Shown here: positions 1 to 14,100 of the stretch, piece after piece
How positions within the stretch are numbered: the stretch's first letter is position 1
Layout of the letters: every line of letters starts with the position of its first letter
Assembly (NCBI GenBank): GCA_017163975.1
Contig: JAFFSR010000136.1
Coordinates: forward strand, 12,273,501 to 12,337,500
Length of the DNA stretch: 64,000 nt
Origin: Anastatus disparis
Lineage: Eukaryota > Arthropoda > Insecta > Hymenoptera > Eupelmidae
Reading direction: 5' to 3'
Position numbers and translations under genes: made by a program
The notes under the pieces: generated by a model
Database searches by the model: none
What the model saw: the letters and a program-made list of their open reading frames with translations, nothing else
Told to the model about the DNA's origin: nothing

Positions 1-3000
1 ATCAGACCATTAAATCGTATACTCATCCCAAGAACAATGATAAAACCACAGATTATCGTTTTCGATAAAAAAAAGCTCTTAAAAAGGATCATCCAATGAG
101 AAAGTTCAAGGTTAAACGCAAAAAAAAGGGAGAAAATTGAACTTATGTATACAGTAACTCTTACAGTCCGCACACGCACTTTTATCAACCAGCCAAGACC
201 ATTAATCACCTTTGAAAATGGAAAAAAAACATTTTTTTTGGCATATACGCAATCACTTTTTTTGTCAATCACGCGCGTTACTTGATAAATGTTTAAGTTA
301 TTTATAAATCGGAAATAGAGCGTGAGACTTTTATTTTATTGTATTAGAAAATATTCTAAATTGAAAAAAGAAAAAGATTAAAGATGAACTAATTGAATGT
401 TAAATATAGAAAGCCAAGTTTAAGAAGTGGATAAAAGTTGGGGTGTTCGAGGGATGAAGCCTAATGCCTGAAGTTGAAATTGATTAGAGCCAAGGCTTAT
501 TTGAATAAATCTTACATTAATCTTACTTGCTTAAGTTTACCCGTCAAATGTTTATGTATTAAAGTTAGCTTTATCATTTTTATTACGATAACTTTTCTAA
601 ATAATCTTTAAATACTTGTTTTATTCATAAGTAGAATATATAATTTTTTTTTAATATTTGAATAAACGAATGATAAAAATCTAATTTTGAACTATGAAAT
701 TTTTAATCTTATAAATGGATAAACATCCTTGAATTAACCGAGCGAGTCTTAAAGCTATTACGTTTACTGATGCAAATCATTATTCACTATCAAATAAATC
801 TTTGCATAATTTCGTTTTGGCCAGACATAATAGTCAGGATCGTATTTTCTCAATTTATTCACTTTGTACTTAACCAACTACAGTCGTCACTTATTTTCAT
901 CTATTACTTCATTACTATTCTGTACAATTATTAATTTTCAACATTTATATTGCCTTTCTTCACAAATCATTTCTTTTGATCAAATCTGTTTAAACAATAA
1001 CTACTTTCTTAATTAAAAATTTCATCGTGAATAAAAAAAAATTCATTACTGTGTACATTCTATATTAAAATCAAAGCACTTATCGTTCTATATATTCATC
1101 AATATTACTATTTCTGATCAATCAATCGTTGATATCATATTTATACTTGACATACTTCTCTCTTCTAATTATGATAATAACCAATGTTTATATGTATAAT
1201 TTAATTAAACAAAAAAACATTTACAAACAAACAGTTCGTGGTGGACGAGCGGGCAGTAACAGCAGTACACCAAAATGCGTTAATCCTTGTATGCGCTGGG
1301 CCGGCCGAATAATACGGCCGGAAAATAAATGCAACCAGTGGCAAGGTTTGTAATAACACCAAAACCCGTTTCTGTGTTAATGGCAGGTATTCACAAAGGC
1401 ACTCGCACAATAAAAAAAAAACATGAATTCTAATAAAATAAGAAAAGCAAGCATCTATCAAATGGGAACTATGTTGGCTTTTGTTGTGACTTCTCTTCTC
1501 TAAAGTCTATCTCTTTTATTCGCTCTTTTTCTTCAACTTTACATTCCTTCTTTACTTGTATTTATTATCACATTGTGAGCAAAACTATTTTCTGTGATGT
1601 ACCTTGTTTTTTGGCACTGGAAAGATTGTTTGAAAACACATCAGTTTTGTATCAATAATGATTTATTTGCAATTATACAAATTTATTTTTTTTTTATTTT
1701 TTGTAAAATTTGTTTTCAACGATTTTTGTACAATGTTTTTAAATTTTTCTTACGAATATTTTTATTATTACTTTTAAAACAATTTTTAATTGTAATCTTT
1801 TAGCAAGATTTTTATTATACTTATGTGATTTGTATGATTTATTTGACACGAAACCACAGTTTTTCAATGCACAAAAAATTTAAGAGTGACTATTCTACAA
1901 AACAATCTATTACAAAAAAAAAGTCAAACGTAGTTAGTCGCATATCAAGAGTATTAATTTTTCCTTTTTTTTCATTAATGTGAGCAACTTGGATAAATTA
2001 GAAAAGGTCAAATACGTAAAAGTTTGATCTTCTTTGTGGTAAGTTAGCTTTTTTCCGGGTTAACGACTTCTTTATTACTACAAATTGTCAGTAAGTTATT
2101 AATTTCGTAAATTACGAGATTATTTTTATTAAAAGTTGAAAAAAAGGAAGATATTAAAAAGATAATATCTTTTTCATAGTAATATCGTTTTGAGAAGATT
2201 AAGGAAACGTCGATTTCGATGAAGAAAACCTTTTTTTTTTCAAAGTGTCAATTTTGTGGTTTTTGTAATATTAGAACGTTTAAGATCAAATTTCATTTAA
2301 CTGATGATCTAGAACTTGATTAATATTTTTAAAACGTAAGTGTTTTTTAAACACACGTGGATAATATTAAAAAATAAAGTATTTTATGATTTACAAACTT
2401 GAAGAAAACATTTAAATGAATAATACATTCAATATCTTAGATTGAAAATCAATTATAATTTGAATAATGTATCACATTATACCTTAAAATATTAAAATCT
2501 TTACAAAAAAAATGAAAAAGTAAATATAAACCTTTCCACCCTTCAAATTTTTCCTTCTATAAAGAGAAAAATATTAAGATCCATGAAAATTTATATTCTA
2601 CAGAAAAAAATAACGACTTATTCGACCAAATAAACTGCCTCCCTTAAAGCACTTTTTTTTCCTGAAAACACAATAAATCCACTTCTTCACTCTGATACGT
2701 TACATGTAGAAATACTAAGAAATCCCTCAAGATCTAAAAAGTTGTACCATTTTTTTCTCTTCTTAACATCGTCTTTTTTTTTGTAGGCAAGGCTTATAAA
2801 AAAGGCTACATGGTCATGCCTATTGGGGTAAAACAAGATAACTGTCTGATAAAATGAATAGTTTGTGACTTAAATAAAAAAAAAATGTGAAAAAGGCAGC
2901 ATAACCCTCTTTAGCTATCTTATAAATAGTATACTTTCTCTTCTTCTATTTTCCTCAGTCTCGCACAAAATACATGCACCCCTGGCTTGTCTATCTTTGC

Positions 3001-5019
3001 TACGCACTCTCTTCACCACTTTTTTTTTATTGCGTTGTGCACGTAATGTGCACTTGCGTTGGCGTGCATGAAAACGAACTTCCGTATTTGGCTACGAAAT
3101 GGAGAAAGAGATCTAATTGTGTTGTAAACGATTGAAAGAGGATTTCTTTTGGAACCTTTTTCGAATAAGAAGATAATAAGGATGAGAAAAATCTAGAAGG
3201 GACGATGGATGAGCTGTTATTTATCATTGTACAATGGGATTGATTTTTTCAGTTATTGACGTACTTCAACGTCATAATATCCGGATAAAAAGGTTTCGTG
3301 ACAACTGTTTATACTTTTTTATTTATTTTTTTTGTTAAAAAAATTCAATTTAGATGGAGGAAAAAGTAATTTTACGAAAATTTATAATTGTTTGTTAAAT
3401 TTTATGACTTACAGATACAAAATTGCTTAAAGTGAATTTGTCAAGGAATATAAGTTTGTTTTAATATAAATTTAAGAAAGGTAACTTCACTCCAAATCGT
3501 TTTTAATTGTATTAAATAAAACTTAAAATTCGATAAAAATAAAAGGTTCCAAAAGTCATTGCTCTCGAAGATTTTTCTCAAATATTGCACGTGCACACCA
3601 CACGCATTTTCAAAGAAAATCACAGTATTGCACATACACACATACACCTTTCCCTTACTATGCATACAGTAGAGCTTCCTTATTTGCATCCATATTAATG
3701 GCCGTAGAAACAAGATTTTATAAATAGACGTATAATCCCTCTCTTGCCCAGATGCCTTATATACTATAAATTTCTCGTTGCTTCTTAGCTCTCTTCTTTT
3801 TTCATTCTTCTGTATACGCCAAGGAAAATTATAATGCAAGGCTTGGATCGTATGCCCACTATATTACTTTCATATAAAGCGTATATATATATATATGCAC
3901 ACACGGTTGGACACGTGCACTCGTTTCTTAACGATTTGCCGCCGATTGTGCATATATACTCTTTTTTATACGTTTTTATAATGCGCCTGAGGTTGTTGAC
4001 ACTTTCTTCCTGGAATAAAATACACGCGTAATCATTGCTACTGGTTTTACTAATGCACATTTATATACACATGTAGATTATTGAAAATTTTTGCAATTGT
4101 GTACTACTGGTGAATTGATGGTTTCGAATTAATGATCAGTTGCAATTGCTTCATTTTAATTTAATTGATATTTCAAGTTTGAGTTTACAAACTGTTTGCA
4201 ATATAAATTTTAAAACAAATAATTTGTTTTATTTTTTAAACAATGAAATAAATACATGTTTTCAGACAAAGGTCTATTCATAATTAAGCCGACTGATACC
4301 ATGTTTATCATCGGCTGATATATTATTTATTCGTTTTGTTCGTAAACAGTCTATTAAAACATGTTAATTTAGACCAGTAGATTGCTTTTTTTAATAATAT
4401 CACAATATTTTGCAAAATACACTGTGTGCACATATAATTATCAGATAGTCATAGCAAATATGTAATTTGTTGTTTACTGCAACATTTGCTGTTTAATTAG
4501 TATTAATTTTTTTTTATTATTAACTATGCTATCAAATGAGGAAATTCAAATTACCAGCTATTGAAAAAGTGAAAACACGCTCTTTTAAATGCGATTAAAA
4601 ATCAATGTAATACACAAGCTTTGATACTTTAAGTTGATAAATATACACTTAATGCATTTTAAAAAGCTTAAGTTCAAGAGCACTTGCATAATGTTTTTCA
4701 TTATGATAGTTATATAAACGTTTTTTTTTGTAAGACTGAATGAAGGTTATTTTTAAACACATGTGTAACTTCAAAAATATACAATAGTCTATGATAGATA
4801 AAAAAAATATTAAAATGTAAGAGAAAAGTTTTGTGACAAAGTAAATAATTAAAGGAAACATATTTTAGAGAAATAAATGTAAAGAAAAAGGTGGATGTCT
4901 TATAAATAATGCCTCACGCCTTCATTTTCATTTGCAATCACCATGTGTGTGAATAATTATAAAAATTTGAAAATTAATCCGAGCGAATGTGATTAACGTT
5001 TAGTTTAATGTTTCTACAG
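1..5019. other. No gene seen; AT-rich, probably intronic or upstream of the CARP gene
   Basis: I see no convincing exon here on either strand. The open frames are short, low-complexity and end in random stops, and I could not find earlier carbonic anhydrase exons. Because the exon at 5020 begins with two bases of a split codon, a coding exon must lie upstream, so at least the right part should be intron of that gene. A short GC-rich palindrome lies near 1302-1322 in otherwise AT-rich DNA. Poly-T and poly-A runs are frequent. Confidence 0.5.
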
Positions 5020-6112
5020 ATGACAATGGCTACTGGACATATTTGGGATCATTGACGACGCCACCCTGCAACGAGAGTGTCACTTGGATCCTATTTAAAC
5101 GCTACATCGAAGTTTCTCATCATCAACTTAACGTTTTCCGTAATCTACGGAAGTTCCCGCGTGGCGAGGAGTGCCCTTGTCACGAGAATCATGGCGTTGT
5201 AAGTTATTTAGTATTTAAATTTTTTTTTATTAATAATATTACTTTCACATAAATAGATGACATATATTAAGTATATTTAATTAGATTTTTAAGTATATTA
5301 AAAAATATTAAACTTAATTATTGAAAAAAAATTAATATTACGCCTTTAAAATGTTTTCTATTATTAATAATTTTTGTTTATTTTATAATTTTTTTTTTTT
5401 TCAAAAATATTTTTTGCACTTAATTACTTACATGAAAATATGATATCGATAAGGTAGGAATCAGCTTTACAAGTTACTTCGATGTAAAAAATGTATAACT
5501 TTTTTGCTTCATAGATTATTAAACTAAATTCTTTATTAATGAAAACTTTTATTTATTTCATTAGTAAACTTTTGAAACTTTACATGATTATTTAAAAAAA
5601 TTTTTTTAAACTTCTAAATTTCAACGTAAAGAATTAAATGATAGTAAAAAATCATTATTGCTAAATCAAAGTTAAAGTATTATCCAAAATTAATGATTTT
5701 TTAATTATCATTTTAAAAAATATTCTAAATATTTTAACAGTTTCATCAAATAACAAAAATATTAGTAAATTCTTCATTTTTGAAGTTTCAAAAGTTGTTT
5801 TTAGAAATAAACTAGTTTAATTTTTGTTTAAAATTTATGTAAAAAATAAATGAATATTCAAACCTAACTTAACAAATGCTAAAATTTACAACTTATACAC
5901 CTATTGCAAAATTCATAGAATTTTAAAGACAAAAACGAGGAAAAGCCAAAAGGCGCGAATGTATCAATGCTCTTAATTTAAAAATCCACATACGTAACAG
6001 AAAACTTACTAATAATGCTTTTTTTTCACGTGTATTGTTGCAGGTGATTAACAACTTCCGTCCGCCTCTGCCACTTGGTAATCGCGTGTTACGCGAATGT
6101 GGTAGTTTCTAA
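5020..6112 (+). CDS. Carbonic anhydrase-related protein (CA8-like), last two exons
   Basis: Two exons encode the C-terminus of an alpha-carbonic anhydrase fold: 5020-5198 (acceptor TTTCTACAG, donor GTAAGT) and 6044-6112 (acceptor TTGTTGCAG, stop TAA). The first holds the family signature [17 protein letters not shown]. The second reads [20 protein letters not shown] and then stops. The run VTWILF, the FRxLRxxxxGEE stretch and NFRPP...RV(L/I)R resemble vertebrate CA8 more than catalytic isoforms. CA8-type proteins (CARPs) lack zinc-binding histidines and are non-catalytic; in vertebrates CA8 binds the IP3 receptor. The residues that would prove loss of catalysis lie in exons outside the window, so CARP rather than active enzyme is a family-level inference. 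The 5' part is missing because the gene begins upstream. Confidence 0.85.
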
Positions 6113-8152
6113 CTGAAATCAAGGAACTTTTAATACGAAAACCAATATATATATATATACATGTATACGCACCACATACCATATACCATTTATATATATT
6201 TATACAACTGGAGAACTATAATCAAGCGACATCATTGATGAACATCCTATTGCCCATTTTTGCCGGCTATCACGGGGGAGATAAGGGGGGGGGGGAGAAG
6301 AACAGCAGGAAGGAAGCAACGATAATGTTCGACCACGTCAATCATCCGAGCAAAATAAAACTTTCAAAAAATGAAATATTATTTGAAAACTATTAACTTC
6401 AAAATGTTTATACATTATGTAATAATCGAGCCATGCATTTGTAACTAACAACGTGCCTTTTTAATTTTTCGATAAAACACGATGCATTCGTTTAGATATA
6501 TAATATTTACACCGATAAAAAAACCGATAACAATACAAACCAAAAGTGCAATATACCTTATATACTACAAACAAAACGTTTATCAGTTTCTTTGCTGAAA
6601 GAACTGCAATGACTATCAAATTCTAAAAGTATGTTATGTGCTATATAAAAAGAGAAATTTAAAAAAACATACAATTGTTTAATAAAAGAGATATTATTTT
6701 TTAATATAAAAGCGAAAATTATAATCCGAAATTTGTCATTATAAGAAAATATTTATAATACAATTCGATTTTGGAATAAAAAATTAAATTTCAATTACAA
6801 TGTCATATTATAAAGTACTATGATAAAAGTGATAAAAAAAATTTTATTAAAAAATTCAAAATATTTAGAATGTTATGTTATTTAAAAATATAATTTTATA
6901 AAAGCATTTAAATTCTATAATATTTTTCTTATTCACATAAGAAAAAGTCATTTCTTTGTTGTTTTTTTTTTTAAACAGTTACGTCAAATTATATACGTAC
7001 ACATACGCACTTTGCGATTGTGCCTAAACTACAAGTCAAATAAAAAAGTAACACTGCAATCTATATTAAATGAAGGAATGAAACGTGAAAAAATGTAAGT
7101 TGGCCGTATGTCCTACATATTTGTGTATACACGAATCATTAAGATACATAAGTGAAATAACTAATAAACTGTGTGAAAGTCTTGATTAAACTCGTATCAA
7201 ACAAAACATTTACTAATATGTATTTAACTTATATTAGCCAGTCACACATATTTTGCGTGCGCGTAGTTGCTAGTTTTTTTAGGGAAGACTCGTTCATGCG
7301 GAAAAGGATCGTAATATCTGTTTATTCCAGTGTCATGCTAAATCCAACAACTATCCACGTCTTTCCATTATATTTTGAAGTGAAATAAAAAAACTGGCAA
7401 ATTTTATATCAAGTACTTCATGCACCCATTTATAAAAAAATGAAATGTAAAGAAATAAAATGTTCACATAAATTATTTTAGATTTAACAATTTTTATAAA
7501 ATGAAAAAGGAGATAATTTTTGTAAATGACACCACGAGCGCCAGTCAAAATATTTTTGTTATATAAAAAAAGAAATAAAATTATACTTGCTATATTACGA
7601 TCTTACGTGCTTATATTATCTACGTATAAGCACATATCTGCGATTTGCATTAAAAATTCTCACTCTTGAGGATTTGCGAAGCGATATTATTGAGTATCTC
7701 CTTGTAATGTAGTTTGTGTAAAGCAATTGTATTTTGCATATTGCAATGCTTGAAAAAAAAATTTTTTTCTGTAGTCAGTAGATGATATTCTAAAGTAACC
7801 GCGTTATAGCGACGGAGAAGTTGAGAAGGCCTATATTATAAATATATCTATCCTCATATATTGTAAGAAGCTTTCTCCGTTTTTTTAAAATTTATTGTTC
7901 AGTTGCCACTGACTAATGCAGCACTTTTAAAAAATAAAAAAAAGCTTTATCTTGCGAGAAAAAAGAATTTGTTATATTATTTTTTGTGGCGTATTGCTCG
8001 TTGTTTTCTATGAGTGAACTAAAAAAAATAATGTTTGTACCCTTAGGTGGTATAGAATAGAAGACTGCTGGTCGGCTTTGTATTTGTGTCGATTGTGATA
8101 GTGTGGAAAAAATAAAGAACAATACTTTAAAAAAGATAATAAAATTTTTATA
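6113..8152. other. CARP 3' UTR and convergent intergenic gap; no gene seen
   Basis: This is the tail-to-tail gap between the CARP gene (+) and AQR (-). It has a TA-repeat stretch near 6147-6158, a run of nine G near 6286-6294, and an AATAAA at 6354-6359 that may end the CARP transcript. AATAAA is common in such AT-rich DNA, so the assignment is weak. The AQR 3' UTR should occupy part of the right side. Short open frames at 7173-7388 and 7351-7548 overlap on opposite strands and look random. Confidence 0.45.
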
Positions 8153-11100
8153 TTATTCTTCCTCTTCCTGAGTACTATCTACAACCATTTCAGATGCTTT
8201 GTTTTCTTCTTCTCCTTCTGCCTCTTCTTCTTCTTCCACCAAATTTTGTATAGGAACAATCATTGGTTCTGCTTTAGGTTTTTTCGGTGCAGGTGCAGGT
8301 ACTGGTTCAACTTCATCATCTGAATCATCATCAGCTCCGGGATGAGCATGAACAAAATGATCTGGACTAGATGATTTAACATCAGCATTTGGCCATTCTT
8401 GTGCTTTCACATCCTAAAATTAATTGATTAGTAGTTAATACATCACGTAAATTTAATATTTTATAGAAAAAAATGCGAAACTAATTTTCAAAATATTAAT
8501 TAAATAAACATTTCAAAAGTATAATATTAATTTTTTTTAAGAAAAAATGGATTAAAAACATCAAAATTGCATATAAGTTATTTTTTAAAAATAATTTATA
8601 CCTTAATATTAACTTTGTTTAGATAAAAGTCATAAACGAATTTGGCCATGTGTGGCATATCTTGAATGATAAGCGGTTGTTCTGCAGGCTCTTCGTCATT
8701 CAATCTGGTAGTAGGGTAGCTTTCTGTAGGTATAAGTGCTAGATTGAGGGGTCTACGCATCAACTGATCGAAAGCCGGTGTGAGTTCGAAACAATTTTTA
8801 AATAGTGAGACTCTTGCAAAAACATAAAGACCAAGACGAGCACGAGACATGGCAACAACAAGACGTCGAGCATCTCGTAAGTGACCCACCGCTCGAGTTT
8901 TGACAAGGGATAAAAGGATGTAGTCATTTTGTTGACCCTGATATTTGTCAACCGTCGTCACTTTGTTTGGACGACCTATAAGTGGATTGTTGGCACATCT
9001 GCAGAATACAAAAAAATAGAAAATTATTTTTAACATTGATAAATAAATAATTGCTAATATTTTAGTTAAAATATTAAACATATTTATAGATTGTAAACAC
9101 ATTTTCTTTTTTAACATTAAAAAATATTTTATTTTTTATATTTTTATAGGAACATTCAGAAAAATATTGTGTTTAATTAAAGTTTAGACATTATATGAAA
9201 TTTCGTAGTTAACTTTTACTTTTGGTCATAAATTATAAAATTTGGGAAGTTTCAATTTCGTAAAATGCCTGGAATTCACTATGTCACTTGTAAAAAATAG
9301 GAAATCTAGGTAAAGAAAAATTATATCATTAAACTTTTTAATATGTTTCAAATTCTTCTAAAAGTTATCAATAATAAAATAAATTACCGCTGGAAGAATC
9401 TTAATTTTTCTTAATTTAGAATTATTTATTTAATTATTTTATCATCAACAACAATAATGATGGGGTGGATATTCATTGGTCAATAGAATTGAAACTTTTC
9501 AAAATAGAGTGATTTTTTCTATTAAAATTTAAATATCAAAAGATTTTTGATGTATAATTTTTCTGTAATTAAACATTTTTTCTATAATAAAAGTTTTCCA
9601 TAGTAAAAGCGATAATTCGTGAATCAAAATCTAAATTTAATTGTCATTAAAGTAATCTATATATAAAACAAGTAATCTATAATAAACCTCATACCTGATA
9701 TTTATAACATCACGAATTAAATGTTTTTGTCCATTGTAAGTAGTAAGAATACTGATCTTGTCTGCTGGATAACCTAGTAACCTCATGTACATAAAAACTG
9801 CAACGCAATATTCAGCTTCTGCCAAATTCTGATAAAAGTAGGCACTGGGTTCGCTTTCACCCACACCATTAAAATCTTCCACATTGACCAATTGAAAATC
9901 GTAGAGAAAACCAGCATTTGCCACAAGATATTCAGGAGTACTTTCAACATGTCGCAGGTTGCCAAGTTTTTTGTAACGCCAATTGTATAAATTACAAATA
10001 CTTGGTCTAGCACGACCTTGTCCATCAAGATCAACTGTTGGCACACCTAAACGTACAAACCTCGCAAACAGCGACTGTTCCATATTAGAATACTTTTGGA
10101 AGGCCATATTTTTAATGACCGGAGGTAATTGATGATGATCTCCAATCATAATCCAACGTTTTAAACGATTATAACCATCTTGAGGATTCTGTAAAAGAAG
10201 AGGAATGAATGTTTCAATTTCTAAAATTTGAGCAGATTCTTCCATGAGGATGTTGTCATATTTAAAGCCCATATCTACGAGCTCTCGCCTTTTTAAAGCT
10301 GCATGTGTACATGTCATAGCTATTACTTTCGCTTCTTTGACTAGTAAATATTTTGACCGGTCGAGTCCCGATCTTAATAGCTCAAATGCTCTGAATTCTT
10401 CCAATTGTGTGAAAATTCTTTCTATATACCTAATAAAAAATAAATGGTTATATTCATTATACTTATTGATGAATTTTTACATCATTTAAATTTATCAAAG
10501 TATGTTTTATGTATAGTTATAAATTTTACTCAATATTTACCTATAACAGCTCTCTGCAATAGCTAAATCTTCTTCAAAAGAATTCTTTTTGAAAAGAGGT
10601 TGAGGCGCATTATCAAAGAATTTGTGAAAAGGGAACTCCTCGTCAACTATAGATGGTGGTGGTGAATCTGAACCAGCGCTTCGTTGTTTTATTCTAGATT
10701 CAAAACGCTCCCATCTGGTCATAACTTGATAAGTGAAAAAGTATCCAGCAGTTTCACAAGTATAAGCTACATCGCCCTGTACATTCAGAGATTCCTAAAA
10801 ATTTAATTTTATTAATAAATAACGATTTTAGTTATTAAAAGAGAAAAAAAATTGTACGAGGAAACTTATGGAACTCTATTTTTTAATTACCTGTAGCCTT
10901 TGTACTTCCATGAGCAAATCAAGACGTTTGGCAAGTACATAATTGACTCTACCATATCTGCTGAAGTCTTTTTCAGTTTCAAGAGCTTCTTCACCATGAC
11001 CAAGACGCAAAAGATGCCTTTCATCAATATCCAAAGCCATAATTTTTTCAAATAGCTGATTCAACGCCTGATTGGAATGTGTAACGATAAGTGTTCTTTG

Positions 11101-14100
11101 ATTTGGAAAATTATGATATAAATTCGAAATGATTTGGACGGCGACATCAGTTTTACCTGTACCAGGTGGACCCACAACTAAAGTCAGACCCGGTTGCATT
11201 CCAGCTCGGATTGCTTCTACCTGCGTTGGTGTGAATGGAATTTGATTTCTGTAAACAAAAAAAAGTTATATTTAGAAAAAAATGAAAATTTATTTATTTT
11301 TAAATCTATAAATAAATTGATGATATTTATAATAAAATTTAACAAACTTTAATGAAAAAAAAAAAAAAATTACTAATAAGATATTGATTAAATCAAAAAT
11401 ATTTTTAGACGAAATTTACTTTTTTGGTTCATTAGCTTTATAAGGTCCTCGACTAGGTGGAACATGTGGTTCAACTGTGATAATTTTACGCTCATCTTCG
11501 TTATTTTGTTTACAAAGTACATCTTCGAAGGTAACTCTAAAAGGCCTAACCAGTTTTTTTGGATCTTCAGTAGTTACTTTAATTTCATATCCTGGAAAAC
11601 TCGCTTTTAAATGATCGATATCTAAAAATGTATCATTAAAGTCCATCGTCGCTATTTCATCTGGCATTCTGAAACATGATAAACATAATTTCATTATTGT
11701 TGATAAAAAAAATTATAAAATTACAATCATTTTATATTATTTATTAGATTTTAATAATTTACATACCTAGAATACTGTGCAGCACCAGGATCACCATAAC
11801 CCAATATAATATTATGTAACCAATCAGGCACAACACATTCAGTATTCATAAGCTCTCTGATAGTTTCCAATACAGCTTTAAAATTATTCTCTTTAGGTTT
11901 ACGACGCATGATTATATTAAAGCTCTCATAGACATCCTCACCACCATGGCTAGCATTGTCCATATCAATACGATATTGATTTGAATCTAACCATACACGA
12001 TAAGTACGTGTATCACCTGGTAAGATTGGCCGTGGTTCAGGTCCATCTTCTATAACACGGCCATTTGAATCTAGCATACCTTCGACTTCACAGCCACGCA
12101 CAGTTGTCAAACCAACTTGTGGAACGAACGGCAACTTGTGACTATATTTTGTACCTGTAAAAAAATGTGTTAACATTTTATTCGTGAATTATTTCAATAT
12201 TTTTAAAATACATTAAAAAATATATAAAATTGAGATTTTCTTTCTTTTCAAACATTGTCTATCGTGTTAAAAGATATTTAATCTGCAGATAAAGATTTTG
12301 TAAAACATTGAAGTTCTTATTACATTTTTTTTCATTTCATTTCGTTTTAAAAAAATTATATTGGAATGTTTTCTTAGTAAATATTATAATATTAATGATA
12401 TCTTAATAAGTAATTTAATAATAACTTTTAATCTATAAACATATTTGATAATTTAATCTAATTGTTACATAACGCATGCTAATTTATATAATGAATGATA
12501 ATTTATTTGTGAGAGCAATCGTTTTTATATTTTATTACTGTTAAATAGATCAAAATTGAAATTCATAAATACTCAAACTGAATAAAATATTAATGATTTT
12601 AAAATTAGAATCAATTAAGTGACGTTTGTTATACATATTGATTGTTCATTGTAAAGAGTCGTAAATAAAAGTAGATAGTTCTGAATTCAAACATCATTTG
12701 AAAAACTATTCTCACAAAGATATCAAAGTTATAGAAACTGTATTTAGGACTGCAAGTGAAAAAAAACTATTGACTTGAATCGTTTAAAAAATAAAAAAAA
12801 AACGATTTTAGTGGAAAAATATTTTCTAAGCTCCACAGTCAAATTTTTCGTTGAATTTTTCCATTAGAGATTAAAAAATTAAGTACAGAAATACTTAAAT
12901 TATTTTATTATTAGAAATTAATCTTATTTATCTCATAGAAATCTAAGAAGTAAGCACTTAATTAAAATTATTTTCTTTATTCATTTAATAAATAAAAAAA
13001 ATCATTATCTAATCATGTTAAAGTATTAATCTAGATTGAAAAATAACGTTTTTTTAAATCAACTTTAAATCATTGGAAATTTTTATCATCTCTTACTTAA
13101 TACTGAAAGTTTTAAGCTCTTGTAATGGACTTCGATCAAATAAAATCGGAAAGATATCAAATAATCATAAAAATATTAACGATTCGATATAAATAAAACC
13201 TGGTTCTTGTATAAAAAATAATAACTAATAATGCACAAGGAAACAAAATGATTTTTCTTCATTGAAAACGTCATTTGCATTATTTCTCTATACATTCTCA
13301 TTAAAGAGAACAATTTCATGCATAAACAGTCATAGGTCTACATTAACATTGCAAAGTATTAGACATTTGCTTTCCAAGCACGATCATCAAGCAGCAGCAC
13401 AATACTAACCAATTGGATTCTGAGGCTTGACAGTAATGAGGAAGCAGACGTCGTGTTTCCTAAGGTTCTCCCACTCGGATTTTATCTCCTTCCTTACGCT
13501 CAAATTAATTGTAATGTCTGCTCTAACTCGAGATGGTCGTTTCTCACCAATATTTGGCTTAGCTACCTCAACGACGGCGAATTGCGTTATTGGCTGAGCC
13601 ATTCGCGCCCAACCGCCAAAGTATACACCTCCATCTTCTGCATGCCTATAATTATCAAGAAAACAAATATCATATTTATGTGTAATGACAAACAAAAGGA
13701 ATATCAAGAAACAGAAAAAAAAAGTTAAGACGTAATAAATGTTAATTTGAAGTTTGTTCTTTCAATCGCAATATCTGACTAAGAAAGATGAAACAAGTTT
13801 GTGTTATAACTCACCAGGGACTGAGTCGACTGACCGCATCTTCGATATCTTGCCGGATCTCATCTGTTTAAAGAACAAAAGTTTAAATAAATTAGTTGCG
13901 GTTTTTGTGTGGGTTTTTTTTCATAAAGGATTTGAAACGTGTCAAATTTTCCTTGTTTAAGAAATTTATAATCCTTTAAGCGTATTGTCGCGGCTTTTAT
14001 GTTATTTAAATACAAAGTTACTACTGCGATTGTTAAATGATTTCAAAGAATATTTATTTTTAGTTTAATTTTTATTAATGACGTGAATCGATCTTTTTAC

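Noticed and set aside
1129..1461. Opposing short frames around a GGCCGGCCG palindrome
   Set aside because: No exon signals or family similarity; the palindrome is short and isolated.
3441..4060. Short minus- and plus-strand frames of 65-132 codons
   Set aside because: Low-complexity, overlapping on both strands, with no domains.
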